A stretch of DNA of 64,000 nucleotides from Corylus avellana (GCF_901000735.1 NC_081551.1:5073420-5137419), one strand, 5' to 3'. Numbered from the stretch's first letter, positions 12,937 through 26,014 are shown. Notes: a model not told the origin generated them from the sequence alone. Translations and numbers: made by a program.

Positions 12937-13227
12937 GGCCGATCAAATGATTGTGTGGCAGCAGAAAGGGTTGGGCGAGAGTGGTTAATCAATGAGAGGA
13001 TTTTTGTTGATATATGGGGAAGGCGCAGGTGGGTTTTTGCATTTTCTGATTTCTTAATGTTATCTTGGCAATTGCAAAGGAGAAATGACCGAGAAGAAGC
13101 ATGGCCCCATAGCTCTGTAGGAGTGAGCGTAGATGGAGCTGACTCAGCTTCCACACCAAACAAAGATTCCTGTGCGGCTGTGCCCAAGATTCCGAAAACG
13201 ATGTCGCTACCCTTTTTTTTTTTTTTT

Positions 13228-13575
13228 TTTAGAAATGTTTTTAGATAAATTCCTTAATCAAATTCAAGGCAACAAAAAAATTACATCTCATATATATATT
13301 TTCAGTTTTAACAAAAAGTTTATCGCACAACAAATCATTATTAACGGAAGGTCTGAATTAATTTTTTTTGAAATATTAAGGGGTACATTACTAATTTTTA
13401 AACTTTGAGCTTCAAATTGAAAAATTCTTGAAACTTTGAGAGTAAAGTGGAATTTTTTTTTTAGAAATATTTTTAGATAAATTCCTTAATCAAGGCATCA
13501 AAAAAGATTACATCTCATATATATATTTTCAGTTTTAACAACAAAGTTTATCGAGTAGGCACAACAAATCATTCT
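13228..13575 (+). repeat. Local direct duplication (units about 13228-13345 and 13457-13575)
   Basis: Both units share TTTTTAGATAAATTCCTTAA, ACATCTCATATATATATTTT and a CACAACAAATCATT end with small indels. They are separated by about 110 bases of unrelated sequence. Confidence 0.75.
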
Positions 13576-13629
13576 GTTGATTTTTCGTCCGAAATTTATT
13601 GTACATTTTCAATAAACTTAGGCGGTTAA

Positions 13630-13647
13630 AACTTAATATATATAAAC

Positions 13648-13686
<39 letters not shown>
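13630..13686. repeat. (TA)n microsatellite
   Basis: An uninterrupted TA run of more than 40 bases is preceded by two shorter TA tracts after repeated AAACTTAA. Confidence 0.9.
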
Positions 13687-13689
<3 letters not shown>

Positions 13690-14646
13690 AGGTGTAATGT
13701 GTGTTTTGGCGCATTAACTCAAGGATTAATCTTAAATTTTTTTTTATTTTTTTTTTAATTCAAAAAGTGTAGAAGGAAAATGTGACCATAATATTATCTA
13801 TCAGCCAGAAACTATTGATAGTAATAGTTAGATGGTAGAAAACGCAAGTGCTCTCAAAAGTCTGATTACTTGAACGAGTCTTTCCACGATGAAGATATGA
13901 AGAAAACCTAATATGACCGGCACTAATTGACATTTGAAAATAACGTATGTGGCTACTTTGATTACATTTATGCTGTTATACACTGCAATTACGGAAACCT
14001 CCATGAGTTTTTGGCTTTTTATTTTTTATTATTTTGAAAAATAAAAAACAAATCTTTGAGGTTTCATGCTATTTATTTATCTTACAAAAAAAAAAAAAAA
14101 AGAAGCTATTTATTTATTTATTTAAAAGAAATGAGTATTGAAAGGCAAAATAGGAAGTTCAGCAAAATTGGTTGAAAAGTATGTGCAAATGCAATGAAAG
14201 TGGCGGCTATATTCCATTATGCGAAGAGAATTTTAGTACGAAACATTCTGCCCATAGGCCCTACCTTCACCTGTAAACATCCCATTGGGATCTTCTGCAA
14301 ATTGGAAATTTATTGCAAATTGCAATTGCTTTCCCCTCCAATTGGGTACCTATAGAACCTACGAATTAAGGGTTTTTTTTTCAGATTTTCTAAAATATGA
14401 AATGATTGTAACTTTAATATCTGAGCTTTTCATTACATTTAATAATTCAAATAAATGCAAGAGTTTGTGTGTTATTAAGACAAGTAATTTTAGTTTTCAA
14501 CATGCTAAACCCACTTGCTTCGATAACACACAAATCTCTGCATTTATTTGAACTGTTAGATGTAATGGATGACTCAGATTTTAAAATTTTAAAATCTCAT
14601 ATTTGAAAAAATTTGAGGAAATCTCAATCCTAGAACCTATTTATCA

Positions 14647-15007
14647 GGAGAAGTACTAGAGAGCCAAACAAATGAATCAAGAAAAATTTTCAAACCGACA
14701 TCGCAAGGTTTTTTAAATGAGAAGTGCTAGAGAGTCAAACAAATGAACCCGAAAAAATTTCCAAACTGATGTGGCAATGATTTTTAAATTAAAAAATACA
14801 ATTTTCTCTCCTTTATTTGTCACTCACGGTTTGCCACGTCAGTTTAAAAATTTTTCTAAGTTCATTTGTTTGACCCCTTAGCACTCTTCTTTTTAAATTA
14901 AAAAAAAAAAAATGCAATTATGTCTTTATTCTCTGCCACTCACGGCCTGTCACGTCAGTTTAAAATTTTTTCTGATTTCATTTGTTTAGTTCTCTAACAG
15001 TTCTCAC
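14647..15007. mobile_element. Foldback element with duplicated arms
   Basis: Two successive left arms (14647-14716 and 14718-14799, each beginning GAGAAGT and containing CAAACAAATGAA) face two right arms (14831-14890 and 14947-15007, each containing CACGTCAGTTTAAAA and TTCATTTGTTT). It is non-coding. The doubled ends suggest self-insertion or terminal duplication of a MITE. Confidence 0.6.
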
Positions 15008-15883
15008 TTATAAGATGAATGAGGAGTTGGGAACTTTTTGAAAATAATAATGCTATTTTTTTTTTTTCGTTTGTCGCAATTCATAATTTTTCCCGTTCAA
15101 TCTTGATCTTTAACTCTTCGGTGGATATCAATTGGAAACACTGCACAAAGAAGAAAACAAAACAGGAGTTAATTTGGAATGTTCTAAAGAGGCAGTGGTA
15201 GACACGAAAGTCATTACATCATTCATAATATTCAAAAGGAATCGTACAAAACCTCTGCAGCAACTTTTGGGTATTTTTAGTGGTATGTAATCTTTTGATC
15301 TAAAATGACCCACTAGAATTCCAAAACGTCACAAATGTGTTCTATAATTTCATTTCATTTCATAATATTTCCATTAACGTCACAATCAGAGTGGTGGCTG
15401 ATCAATATTTTATTTTCTCAATTAATAGACCACCACTAGGAGCACCTAATTAAGCATTTGTTTGTTTGTTTGCTGCTTTTTTTTTTTTTTTTTTTTTTGT
15501 CATTTTACAATCATCAATAATGGGGTTTTGTTAGCAATAACACTTTTTGTGATTAACAATTTTCATAATCACTCAAAGCCAAGCAGTGAAAAATCAAAAG
15601 TCTCAAACTGCAACAAGAAAATATCAGGAAACCAAGAAGAAAATTATGCATAAAGAGAGCACTCAGAAGATAAGGTGTCACAGATGAATGATGCTCAGCA
15701 AAGAGATCAAAACCAAGCCTCAACAATATAAATGATAAGTATGACAATATCATAACTGGCCTTCCTTCACAGATACAGTTTACTTAAGTTAATGAAACCA
15801 AAAGGAAATTTTCATAATTTTCTACTAAAAGTGATCTCACCGGAGTAGCTACCATCCCAATGAATATGACTGGTACATATATT

Positions 15884-16917
15884 TCATCAATGTAATTTCC
15901 CTGGCTCATCACTCAAGTTATTGGATGCAAGCAAAGCAAGGTCTAAGAATGACTTTTTTGCTCCATTAGGAGTACTTCGCATGCACGCCTGTAAGTTGTA
16001 TAATATAGTCTCTACCAATCTATAAAAAAGATCACACTGTTTAACATAGAATAGCCGAACTGGACATCAGTGCTAAAGTAAAGGTATTGTATAGTCAAAA
16101 AGCCTTTCGCAACATAAGATAAAGCAGGGTGCAATGAGGCTAACTATTTCTTTCTATTAGAACGCAACCGGTTTAACAAAACAAGTTTCTATTACTATTC
16201 TCAAGGGATGAATCCCTGGTGTTTGCTTCATAGTGATTTTGTCTTACAACAAGGCCAAGACACTTTGGTAATCATGAGTAGCCTTTATAAGAATCAATAC
16301 AGACAAATATATATATATATATAATTTCTGGACTCTTTACATCATGACAATGAAAGGCTACAATCAAATGCATGCATGATTACCATCTATTTTCTTCAAT
16401 TCCTTACGTTTTTTTCTTTTCCTCTTAATAATCAACACGCAAAACCTATTTTAAGTTTATCGGCGTTTCAATTTTAATTCATACAAGAGTAATATAACAA
16501 CACCATCTCCTGTGTCAATAGTAAGTATATACCAGATTTCATATACTTCACAGGTTGACTCGAGCATAAAGATGTCTCAATAAACGCCATACAGTCGTTG
16601 GAAATATCCCGTGTCAAAACAGTTGTATTGCATCTTCAAGATACAGCGACCCAGCACGAGCAATGACATAACGTTCTTATGGCCACGAGAACAGCAACAT
16701 GTTCATTTCAAAAGCAACCTCTGATGCCCATGATGCATAACTCCAATGGAAAGTCATATCAGTAGGGGGCCAAAAGCTTTATAGATTAACATATATATAA
16801 GGAAAGCAACACCTGCTTTCTACATCGAGCATCAACTTTTGGGATGCTACATACATGAAATTTTTGCCCACTTCACCATCAAATTCTTTTTCTTTTTAAA
16901 TCCCATCCTTTTTTGCC
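15884..16917 (-). other. Downstream flank of PPR copy A, shared by all PPR copies
   Basis: This non-coding flank is copied in part at 20165-20491 (copy C), at 21990-22361 and at 34671-35413 (copy B). It contains a TA tract at 16308-16322. On the minus strand 16020-15887 reads open for about 44 codons to a TGA (…ETILYNLQACMRSTPNGAKK…), and the copy near 22010-22130 stays open despite compensating indels. It could be a relic exon, but I recognise no family and give that reading low weight. Confidence 0.45.
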
Positions 16918-19822
16918 TACCAATAATCATGACAAGAGCAGGAACCATCCTTGAAATGGTGAAAACGAGTAGAGTCTCTCACAATAATTTATCTGCCCAC
17001 AAGCTTGGAGATAAATTTTATGGCGGAATGACAATCATTACACACTCTAAGGTTCTTCATGATTCTCAATGTAGTGTTCTCTGGAGTACTTAATAGCCCA
17101 AATGCAATCGCAAGTTTTTCACTGTGATGTCTAAGCATCCTGTTCCTTTACCTCTTGCTCAAGGTCGTGAAGTACTAATTTAGTATCAGGAATGAAACCC
17201 ATCTTTTTTTATCTCCTTTTAGATCTTTTCCATCATATTGTATATGGCATCTTTCTGTGGGTGAAGCCCATCTTCGACCCCAAAGACATGGACTTTGTTC
17301 TGTACCTGAAGCCAACTGAGTCCTTGATCTTTCTTTACTCCTCTATCTTTCATTGATTTTCTAATTTCAGCAGCATCCTTCCATCTCCCACAAGCTGAAT
17401 ATAAGTTAGCCAGGGATGAGTAGGCCCCACTATTGCCAGGCTCAAGAAGAAGCAATCTTTCTGCCACAACTTTTGCTAGCTCCACCTTTTTATGAACCTT
17501 ATAAGAAGCTAAAAGTGAATCCCAAGATATGACATCTGGTTCAACAGGCATACCTTTTATGAAATCATGTGCTTCTTGTAGCAATCCAGCACGCTCAAAC
17601 AGGTCAATCATGCATGCATAATGGCTTAAGGTGGGTTCAATTTTATGTAGATCTTGCATCAAATGATAATATCTTCGACCCTGTTCCACCAATCCCACAT
17701 GTGTACAGGCAGAGAGCACACCAACATAAGTTATATGGTCATGCTTAATACCAATTGCCAGCATCTCTTCAAAAAGTTCTATGGCTTCTTCTCCACGACC
17801 ATGCTGAGCCAAAGCAATAATCATGGACGTCAAAGAGACAGTATCTCGATTATTCCGTATTAGATCGAATACTTGCTTTGCATTGTTAAGGCTTCCAGCT
17901 TTGGCATACATGGAAATTAGAGCATTACTCACAGAAACAGATGATGCTTCCCATGATCTTATGGAACTTGAGAGAATTTGTTTGCCATAATACAAAGAAG
18001 CCAAGCTTGAACTGACACTTAACATGACTGCTTGAGTGTGGCTGTTTGGCTTGGGGTCTTCTTTAACTATTGATCTGAAAAGCGCCAAAACTTCATTATT
18101 CAAGCCATTCTATACATAACCTACAATCATAGTTGTCCATGCAACCACATCGCGGTCCCTTAATGAGTCAAATATCTGTCTGGCCGGGTTCATATCCCCA
18201 AGATTGATGTAGCCATCCAAGTGACGTAGCGGGAGACTAAGGTAACTCATCAAAGAGTAGCGTCTTTGATTCTGCAAGGAGAAGCGCCTTCATCTTCTAC
18301 CCAAAAAGATAAAAACAAGCCCGCAGGCTAAAAGAAAGATAAAACTCCGCAGAGTATTTGAGAGAGAGAATTTCTAATTTGATAATAATTCAATGAGTTG
18401 ATTTTTACATAATAAGCAAGCCTATTTATAGAAAAGAAATACTTGTAGAGAAAGTAAACCTACTTCTAGTAGAGAAAGTAAATCTAATCCTAGTAGGAAA
18501 GTAAACATAATCCTATAGTAATAGTAAACCTAATCCTAATAAGGAAAGGAAAATAATTAAAGCACATCTAACCCTATTAAAGAAAGGAAATAAAGTCCTA
18601 ATAAAATAAAAATAAATCCTAATATAAAATTGACAATCTTTCCTTTTATACTTCCATTTTCAGAGAATGGATAAAATTCTGATCAGGCGGTGCTGCTCCG
18701 ATATTATTTTTGATATTTTCTTTATTTTTGTTTTTACTGAAAATAAAGGTAAATATCGTCCTACATCACCAACAAGGCTGTAAAAGCTATAACATTGAGG
18801 GCCGAAGACACTCCACAATCTTTCTTGCAATTTCAACCCCACTGGACTTGGCATACATTGAAACCAAAGCATTAGCAACTATCCCAGAGGTATCAAACTC
18901 AGTTCTAATGATATAGGCATGGATTTGTTTCAGAGGATTGAACTTCTCAAGATTGTGGCAGGCCGACAAAACACTTGCCAATGTGAACTTATTAGGCTTT
19001 AATGAAGAATTCTTCAACATGTTTGAGAAGATTTCTAGCGCTTCAACATCAAAACCATGCCTATTATAACATGCAACCATTGAATTCCATGAAACTACAT
19101 CTCGTTTTGCCATCTATTTGAATTGGCCAAGAGTCAGGCCAACCCTGACCAGACTCCATATGCAATGAAAACATAACATTCCATGATGACGTGTTCTTCA
19201 ATATCATTCTATCAAAAACAAATTTTTCTGTTATTGAATCACCACACTTAACATACATGTTTAGCATGGAATTTGCCACGAAAATACAACTACCAAGCCC
19301 ATGTTTAATGACGAATGAGTGAACCTTCCTACCAATATCCAAAGCTTCAATTGCAGCACATGAAGCAAGAACATTAGTATTGGTGTACTGAGTCGGTGAA
19401 ATTCTACTTCCAATCATTTCTACAAATATCTTAATCGCATTTTCAAAATGACCAGTCTCATTATATCCCACTATCATACTAATCCACGAAACTGAGTCAT
19501 GGTCAGGAATTTCCTCAAATACACGACGTGCTTTATCTAACCTTCCTTGTTTTGCATATGCCAAAAGTATTGTATTCCAAGAGAATGTGTTTTTCGCGGT
19601 CATGTCATCAAATATGTGGTGAGCATCGGAAGTAGACCCAACTTTTGCATAGAAGGTCATGAGATTATTCATCAAGAACACGCCAAGATGAAGCCCGACT
19701 TTGATTATGCGAGCATGAATTAACTTTCTGGCAAATGGGTCTTTGGACTTGAGGCTTGTCTGGAGGAGATACGTGTACAAATCCGTAGAAGAGGTGGGAG
19801 AGGGTGAGCTCAGGGCCTCCAT
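16918..19822 (-). pseudogene. PPR-DYW pseudogene, copy A
   Basis: This copy is collinear with the intact gene at 35414-37771, from a start codon at 19822 to a DYW-type end near 16918. It is broken in several ways. A solo LTR interrupts it at 18222-18768. An in-frame TAG replaces a Gln codon near 18110 (VQNG in the intact copy). A TAA replaces a Trp codon near 17219. An extra base in the run before the HSE motif, and a roughly 8-bp deletion near 18806, shift the frame. The first 252 and the 294 residues ending at 17219 remain open. It lies in tandem with copy C. Confidence 0.9.
18222..18768 (-). mobile_element. Solo LTR of the Ty3 family at 22362-27153
   Basis: This 547-bp unit begins TGACGTAGCGGGAGACT and ends CGTCCTACATCA on the plus strand and is nearly collinear with the LTR at 26589-27153. 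The 5-bp flanks are CCAAG and CCAAC; the intact PPR gene has a single ATCCAACAGGG here, so CCAAC is the target duplication with one later change. No internal element sequence remains, as expected after recombination between two LTRs. Confidence 0.88.
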
Positions 19823-20164
19823 TAAAGACTACAATAATAAAACAATAAATTAGAATTAGACTCCTTAGTTTTTGTTTTTATTTTTTGTCTTTTGATTAGC
19901 AAACCTATTTACGTTTTCCCTGCTCAGACTCTAAAACTCCTTGCACAACCCGACGACGTGGCGGAGATGTCAAGGGTCATGGCTTGCTTGCTAATACCCT
20001 TGCACTTTAGCTTTGCGTTTCAGTTCCCATTGCAGAGATCCAGTCACCCAGGCGCAGGTCGTCGTGACCCATTGCTAATTTTTGAGTGAACCTAGTTTCA
20101 GACTATCAATTAGAAGGACTAGTTTCATACATCTTTTGCTAATTACATAAAGCGGTGCTTAACA
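19823..20164. other. Upstream flank of PPR copy A and junction to copy C
   Basis: The sequence matches the upstream flank of the intact copy (ACAATAAATTAGAATTAGA; CGGTGCTTAACAGACCC) but has about 200 extra bases at 19895-20110. Near 20160 it passes abruptly into the downstream flank of copy C, which marks the tandem-duplication junction. No promoter motif could be assigned. Confidence 0.6.
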
Positions 20165-20491
20165 GACCCAATATTGTACTTTAGCAGCAGCAACAGAACA
20201 GTTGCATTGCATTTTCAAGATACAGCGACCCAACACAAGAAATGACATAACATTCTCATGGCCACGAGAACAGCAACATGTTCATTCCAAAATCATCCTC
20301 GGATGCCCATGATGCAAAACAAAAATGGAAAGTCATATCAGTAGGGGGCCAAAAGCTTTACAAAATAACATATAAGGAAAGCTACACCTACTTTTTACAT
20401 CGATCATCAACATTTTGGATGCTACATACGTGAAATTTTTGCTCACTTCACCATTAGATTCTTTTTCCTTTTAAATCCCATCATTTTTTGG

Positions 20492-21889
20492 CTACCAATA
20501 ATCTTGACAAGAGCAGGAACCATCATTGAAATGGTGAAAACGAGTAGAGTCACTCACAATAATTTCTCTGCCCACAAGCTTGGAGATGAATTTTATGGCA
20601 GAATGACAATCATTACATACTCTAAGGTTCTTCATGATTCTCAATGTAGTGTTCTCTAGAGTACTTAATAGCCCAAATGCAATCGCAAGTTTTTCACTGT
20701 GATGTCTAAGCATCTGTTCCTTTACCTCTTGCTCAAGGTCGTGCAATACTGATTTAGTATCAGGAATGAAACCCATCTTTTTATCTACTTCCAGATCCTT
20801 TCCATCATATTGTATATGGCATCTTTCTATGGGTGAAGCCCATCTTTGACCCCAAAGACAAGGACTTTGTTCTATACCTGAAGACAATTGAATCCTTTAT
20901 CTTACTTTACTCCTCTATCTTTCATTGATTTTCAAATTTCAGCTGCAGCATCCTTCGATCTCCCACAAGCTGAATATAAGTTAGTCAGAAATGAGTACGC
21001 CCCACTATTGCAAGGCTCAAAAAGAAGCAATCTTTCTGCCGCAACTTTTGCTAGCTCCACCTTTTTATGAACTTTACAAGAAGTTAAAAGTGAACCCCAA
21101 GATATGACATCTGGTTCAACATGCATACTTTTATGAAATCATGTGCTTCTTGTAGCAATCCAGCATGCCCAAATAGGTCAATCATGCATGCATAATGGCT
21201 TAAGGTGGATTCAATTTTATGTAGATCTTGCATCAAATGATAATATCTCCGACCCTGTTCCACCAATCCCACATATGTAAAGGTAGAGAGCACACCAACA
21301 TAAGTTATGTGGCCAGGCTTAATACCAACTGCCAGCATCTCTTCAAAAAGTTCTATGACTTCTTCTACATGACCATGCTGAGCCAAAGCACTAATCATGG
21401 ACGTCTAAGAGACAGTATCTCGACTCTTCCGTACTAGATCGAATACCTGCTTTGCATTGTTAAGGCTTCTAGCTTTGGCATACGTGGTAATTAGAGCATT
21501 TCTCACAGAAACAGATGATGCTTCCCACGATCTTATGGCACTTGAATGAATTTGTTTGCCATGATACAAAGAAGCCAAGCTTGAACTGACACTTAACATG
21601 GGTGCTTGAGTGTGGTTGTTTGGTTGGGGTCTTCTTTAACCATTGATCTGAAAAGCTCCAAAACTTCATTATTCATGCCATTCTACACATAATCTACAAT
21701 CATAGTTGTCCATGCATCCACATCGCGGTCCCTTAATGAGTCAAATATCTGTCTAGCCGGGTTTATATCCCCAAGCTTGATGTAGCCATCCAACAGGGCT
21801 GTAAAAAGCTATAACATTGAGGGTTAAATACCTGCTTTGCTCCACAATCTTTCTTGCAATTTCAACCCCACCGGACTTGGCATACATTG
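20492..21889 (-). pseudogene. PPR-DYW pseudogene, copy C (5' part lost in assembly gap)
   Basis: Matches residues from about 320 to the end of the intact PPR gene. The DYW tail is still open (20887-20492: [21 protein letters not shown]), but frameshifts and stops divide the rest, for example around 20890-20940, 21100-21130 and 21800-21840. The copy stops at the first N, exactly inside homologous sequence, so its 5' half is either in the gap or was lost there. Confidence 0.85.
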
Positions 21890-21989
21890 NNNNNNNNNNN
21901 NNNNNNNNNNNNNNNNNNNNNNNNNNNNNNNNNNNNNNNNNNNNNNNNNNNNNNNNNNNNNNNNNNNNNNNNNNNNNNNNNNNNNNNNN
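21890..21989. other. Assembly gap of 100 N
   Basis: Exactly 100 N in a row, a common placeholder length. PPR coding sequence lies on the left and the PPR downstream flank on the right, so array structure across it is unknown. Confidence 0.99.
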
Positions 21990-22361
21990 ATTTCATAAAT
22001 GTAATTTCCCTGGCTCATCACCCAAGTTATTGGATGCAAAGCAAAGCAATGTTTCGGAATGGCTTCTTGCTCCATTAGGAGTACTTTGCATGCACGCCAG
22101 TAAGTTGTATAATATAGTCTCTACCGATCTATAAAAAAGATCACATTGTTTAACAATCTATGGTAGCTGAACTGGACATCGGTGCTAAAGTAAAGGTATT
22201 GAATAGTCAAGAAAGGTATTGTATAGTCAAGAAGCCTTTCGCCCCAGAAGATAAAGCAGGGTGAAATAAGGCTAACAATTTCTTTCCATTAGAACGCAAC
22301 GAGTTTAACAAAACAAGTTTCTATTACTATTCTCAAGGGATGAATCCCTGGTGTCTGCTTC
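21990..22361 (-). other. Distal downstream flank of PPR copy B, cut off by the 12.3-kb insertion
   Basis: Collinear with 15884-16230. Its last 91 bases (22271-22361, GCTAACAATTTC to GTGTCTGCTTC) are repeated at 34671-34762, where the flank continues without interruption towards the intact PPR gene. Confidence 0.85.
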
Positions 22362-22742
22362 TGACGTAGCGGAAGATTAAGGTAACTAATCAAAGAGCAG
22401 CGTCTTTGATTTTGCAAGGAGAAGCGTCTTCGTCTTCTACCTAAAAGGATAAAAACAAGCCCGCTGGCTAAAAGAAGGATAAAACTCTGCAGAGTATTTG
22501 AGAGAGAATTCTCTGATTTGATAATAATTTCATGAGTTGAGTTTTACATAATAAGCTAGCCTATTTATAGAAGAGAAATCCTTGGAGAAAAAGTAAATCT
22601 ACTTCTAGTAGAGAAAGTAAATCTAATCTTAGTAGGAAAGTAAACATAATTTTAATAGGAAAAGTAAATATACTCCTAGTAGGGAAAGGATAAATAGTAA
22701 ACTATTTATTCTTGGGGGTGAGGACACACAAGTCCTACATCA
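22362..22742 (-). repeat. 3' LTR of Ty3 element 1
   Basis: Begins TGACGTAGCGGAAG and ends CCTACATCA on the plus strand. The first 290 bases or so match the 5' LTR; the remainder (GGGGGTGAGGACACACAAG) does not. Confidence 0.8.
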
Positions 22743-25700
22743 GTCTCCCCTTCTTGAAAAGAACTCATCCTCGAGGTAAGTTCTGACTCCTCTGGTGGAA
22801 AATATTCAAAAATTTCTGCCACATTGAATGTTGAGGATATCACCATTTCTTCTGGAAGATCGATGACATATGCATTGTCGTTAATCCTTTTTAGTACCTT
22901 GCATGGACCATACTTCTTATTCCTCAACTTTTCAGAAGTACCCAGTTGGCAGTTGCCCCTTGCGTAGATACACCATCACAAGATCTCATTCTTGAAAAAT
23001 CTTCAATCGCTGACCCTTGCCTGCTGCCGTCTTGTACTGAGCATAGGATTCTTCTAGATGCTGACGAACTCCCTCTTGGGTAGCTTTCACCCGTTCTACT
23101 AAATGCTTCGCTGCCACACTTGCACTTGGTAGCTTAGGTAAAGCTGCAAGATCTACTGCAAGTCTCGTAGTTCTCCCATAGACGACTTCAAATGGTGCCT
23201 TCCCAGTAGATCGATTCACCATGTTATTGTAGGCAAACTCAGCTTGAGCTAAAGCCAGGTCCCACTGCTTTGGTTTGTCACCTGCAATACATCGAAGTAA
23301 ATTACCTAGAGTTCGATTAACAACTTCTGTCTGCCCGTCCGTCTGCAGATGGCTCGTGCTACTAAAGTTCAATGCTGTGTCAAACCGCCTCCATAATGTT
23401 CACCAAAAGTGAGACAAGAACTTGGTGTCTCGGTCAGAAGTGATAGACTTTGGGACTCCATGCAATCGAACCACCTCTCGGAAGAATAGATTGGCCACTT
23501 GAACAGCATCAGATGTTTTCTTGCAAGTAACAAAGTGAGCCATTTTGGAAAATCTATCCACAATTACCATTATAGAATCTGCTCCTCGTTGGGTTCTCTG
23601 GAGACCCAATACAAAATCCATGGATACATCTTCCCATGGTGCTTCTGGTATTGGTGGAGGCATGTATAATCCCGTATTTTGGGTTTGCCCCTTGGCGACC
23701 TGACAAGTCTGGCATCGTTGGACAAAATTACCTACTTCTTTCTTCAGTTGCGACCAGTAATACCGCTCCTCTACCAGAGCAATAGTCTTGTGTCTTCCCA
23801 GATGACCACCCAAACCTCCAGCATGTGATTCTCGAATTATTTGTTCCTGTAAGGAACTCTTCGGAATGCACAGCCGATTCCCACGAAATAAATACCCCTC
23901 CTGAATATGTATCTTAGAAATTGGTTGCCCCGCCTTGCAATGCTTCCAGGTTTCACCAAAATCTTCATCTTCCTCATATAACTCCTTTAGGCACTTGAAT
24001 CCAGTCACTTTAGCTTTCATGGTAATCAGCAGGGTAGCTCAGCGGCTTAAAGCGTCAGCTATACGATTCAGTTTTCCCGACTTATGCTTGAGAGAAAAGT
24101 GAACTGTTGGATGTAAGAAACCCACCGAGCATGCATCTGATTCAGATTCTTTTAACTATTTATGAACTTTAATGCTTGATGGTTGGTATAGAGGACAAAC
24201 TCGCGTTGGATCAGGTGTTCCCACACCTTGAGGGCTCTCAAGACAACATAAAGCTCCAACTCATATGTTGACCACTTCTGTCTTGCTTCTCTGAGCTTTT
24301 CAGTAAAAAATTCTACAGGCTTCCCTTCTTGAGATAACACAGCTCCTATCCCGACGATTGATGCATCACATCCAACTTCAAACAGCTTGTCAAAGTCAGG
24401 TAAGGCAAGTACATGTGTTGTGCATAGCTTTTCTTTGATGATTGAGAAACTTCACACTGCTTCGTCACCCCAATTGAATTTTCCTTTCTTCATATACTAG
24501 GTGATCGATGCTACAATACTGCTGAAATTCCAAATGAACCTTCTATAGAAAGTTGCTAGCCCATGGAAACTTCTTACTTCTCCCACTGACTTGGGCGTGG
24601 GCCATTCTCGAATTGCTTTCACCTTCTCTTCATCCACTCGGATTCCATCGGCACCGACTACAAATCCGAGGAAGAGTAACTGATCCATCATGAAACTACA
24701 CTTCTTTGAGTTGATAAACAACTTATTTTCACGGAGGACCTCCAACACTTTCCTCACGTGATCCATGTGATCCACCGAGTTACGACTATAGATAAGAATA
24801 TCATCAAAATAGACAACGACAAATTTTTCGATAAATGGTTTCAGTACCTGATTCATGAGTTGCATGAAAGTGCTTGGTGCATTCGAAAGGCCGAAAGGCA
24901 TCACCATCCACTCATAAAGCCCCTCTTTAGTCTTGAACGCAGTTTTCCATTCATCTGTCTGTCGTATACGGATTTGGTGATATCCACTCCTCAAGTCAAT
25001 CTTCAAAAAAATCTTAGCCCCAGATAGCATATCAAACATGTCACCTATTCAGGGAATAGGAAACCGATACGTGACTGTGATCTTGTTTATTGCCCGGCTA
25101 TCCACGCACATTCGCCAACTCCCATCTATCTTCGGTACAAGTAGGGATGGTACTGCTCATGGACTTATACTCTCTCGCAAATGTCCATTCCGAATTAACC
25201 CCTCTACCTACTCTTGCAAAATAACATTCTCTTTTGGGCTCATTTGATAATGTGGCAAGTTCGGGAGACTTGCTCTCGGCACTAAGCCAATATAGTGCTG
25301 GATATCTCTCATGGGAGGCAGTCCTTCGTGCATCTCTTCAGGCATGATGTCTTGGAATTCTTCTAACATCGGTCGCATTATCTCGGGAACTTCTTGTGAG
25401 ACGAAGCCCGGGGTTCCCTCGGTCACCAATGCTATAATGTCTCGGGCCTCCTTAACTTCTTCTATAAATTATGATCCAGTGGATAGGAGGACCGGCTTTC
25501 CCTTGGAATGAGTAGAATTTTTGACTTCTTATAAGGGTTGAAATGTTATCTTCCGACCATCCCAAAAGATAGTATAGACATTGGCTCTTCCTTGCTGCTG
25601 GGCATCCACGTCAAACTGCCACGGTCTTCCCAGGATTAAGTGGCATGCATCCATCTCCACAACATCACACAAAATAGAATCCGAGTAATGCTTATCGATC

Positions 25701-26014
25701 GAAAATGTGAAACGACATCTCTCGGTTACTAGTGTCTCGGTTCCCCACTTGATCCATCTGATCTTATATGGAGCTGGGTGCTTCTCAGTTTTCAAACCCA
25801 ACTTTGAAACCATCTCCTTAGACACTACGTTCTCCCCGCTACCACCATCAATAATCATATCACATACCCTCTGGTTGACCGTGCGGCGAGTACGAAAAAT
25901 CTTGGGCCTTTGAGATTGATCCTCTTGCCTTGGGTTCAAGAGTAAACGTTGAATTACTAAGGATCGGAAAAGTGGGATTCCTTCATCAGCGTCAGCCAAC
26001 TCCTCCGGGGACAT
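22706..26014 (-). pseudogene. pol remnant of Ty3 element 1
   Basis: Minus-strand segments in order: protease (26014-25529) with IIDGGSGENV and HLILGRPW; reverse transcriptase (25429-24497) with [21 protein letters not shown] and catalytic [11 protein letters not shown]; RNase H with YTNHQALKF (24340-24152); integrase (24020-22986) with a zinc-binding HLGRHKT…CQTCQ, core MDFVLG and TSDRDTKF, and [11 protein letters not shown]; and a C-terminal NDNAYVIDLPEEM part (22927-22706). Stops separate the segments, and the frame shifts after RNase H and again near the end. No chromodomain is seen. Non-functional. Confidence 0.88.
22743..22756 (-). other. Polypurine tract of Ty3 element 1
   Basis: Reads AAGAAGGGGAGAC on the minus strand directly before the 3' LTR, the usual position of the plus-strand primer. 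Confidence 0.7.

Larger units (their letters stand above)
12937..15883. other. AGT2 upstream region and repeat-rich spacer
   Basis: The AGT2 promoter should lie just above 12936; I could not identify a convincing TATA box. No other gene is recognised. Further on are a poly-T run at 13210-13230, a local duplication (13228-13345 and 13457-13575), a TA microsatellite, a foldback at 14647-15007 and a second poly-T run near 15478-15498. The last few hundred bases grade into the PPR downstream flank. Confidence 0.5.

Noticed and set aside
17654..17863. Plus-strand frame recurring at 21228 and 36149
   Set aside because: It recurs only because it is the antisense of the same PPR region in all three copies.
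21817..22134. Open frames crossing the N run
   Set aside because: Translation through unknown bases; not evidence of a gene.
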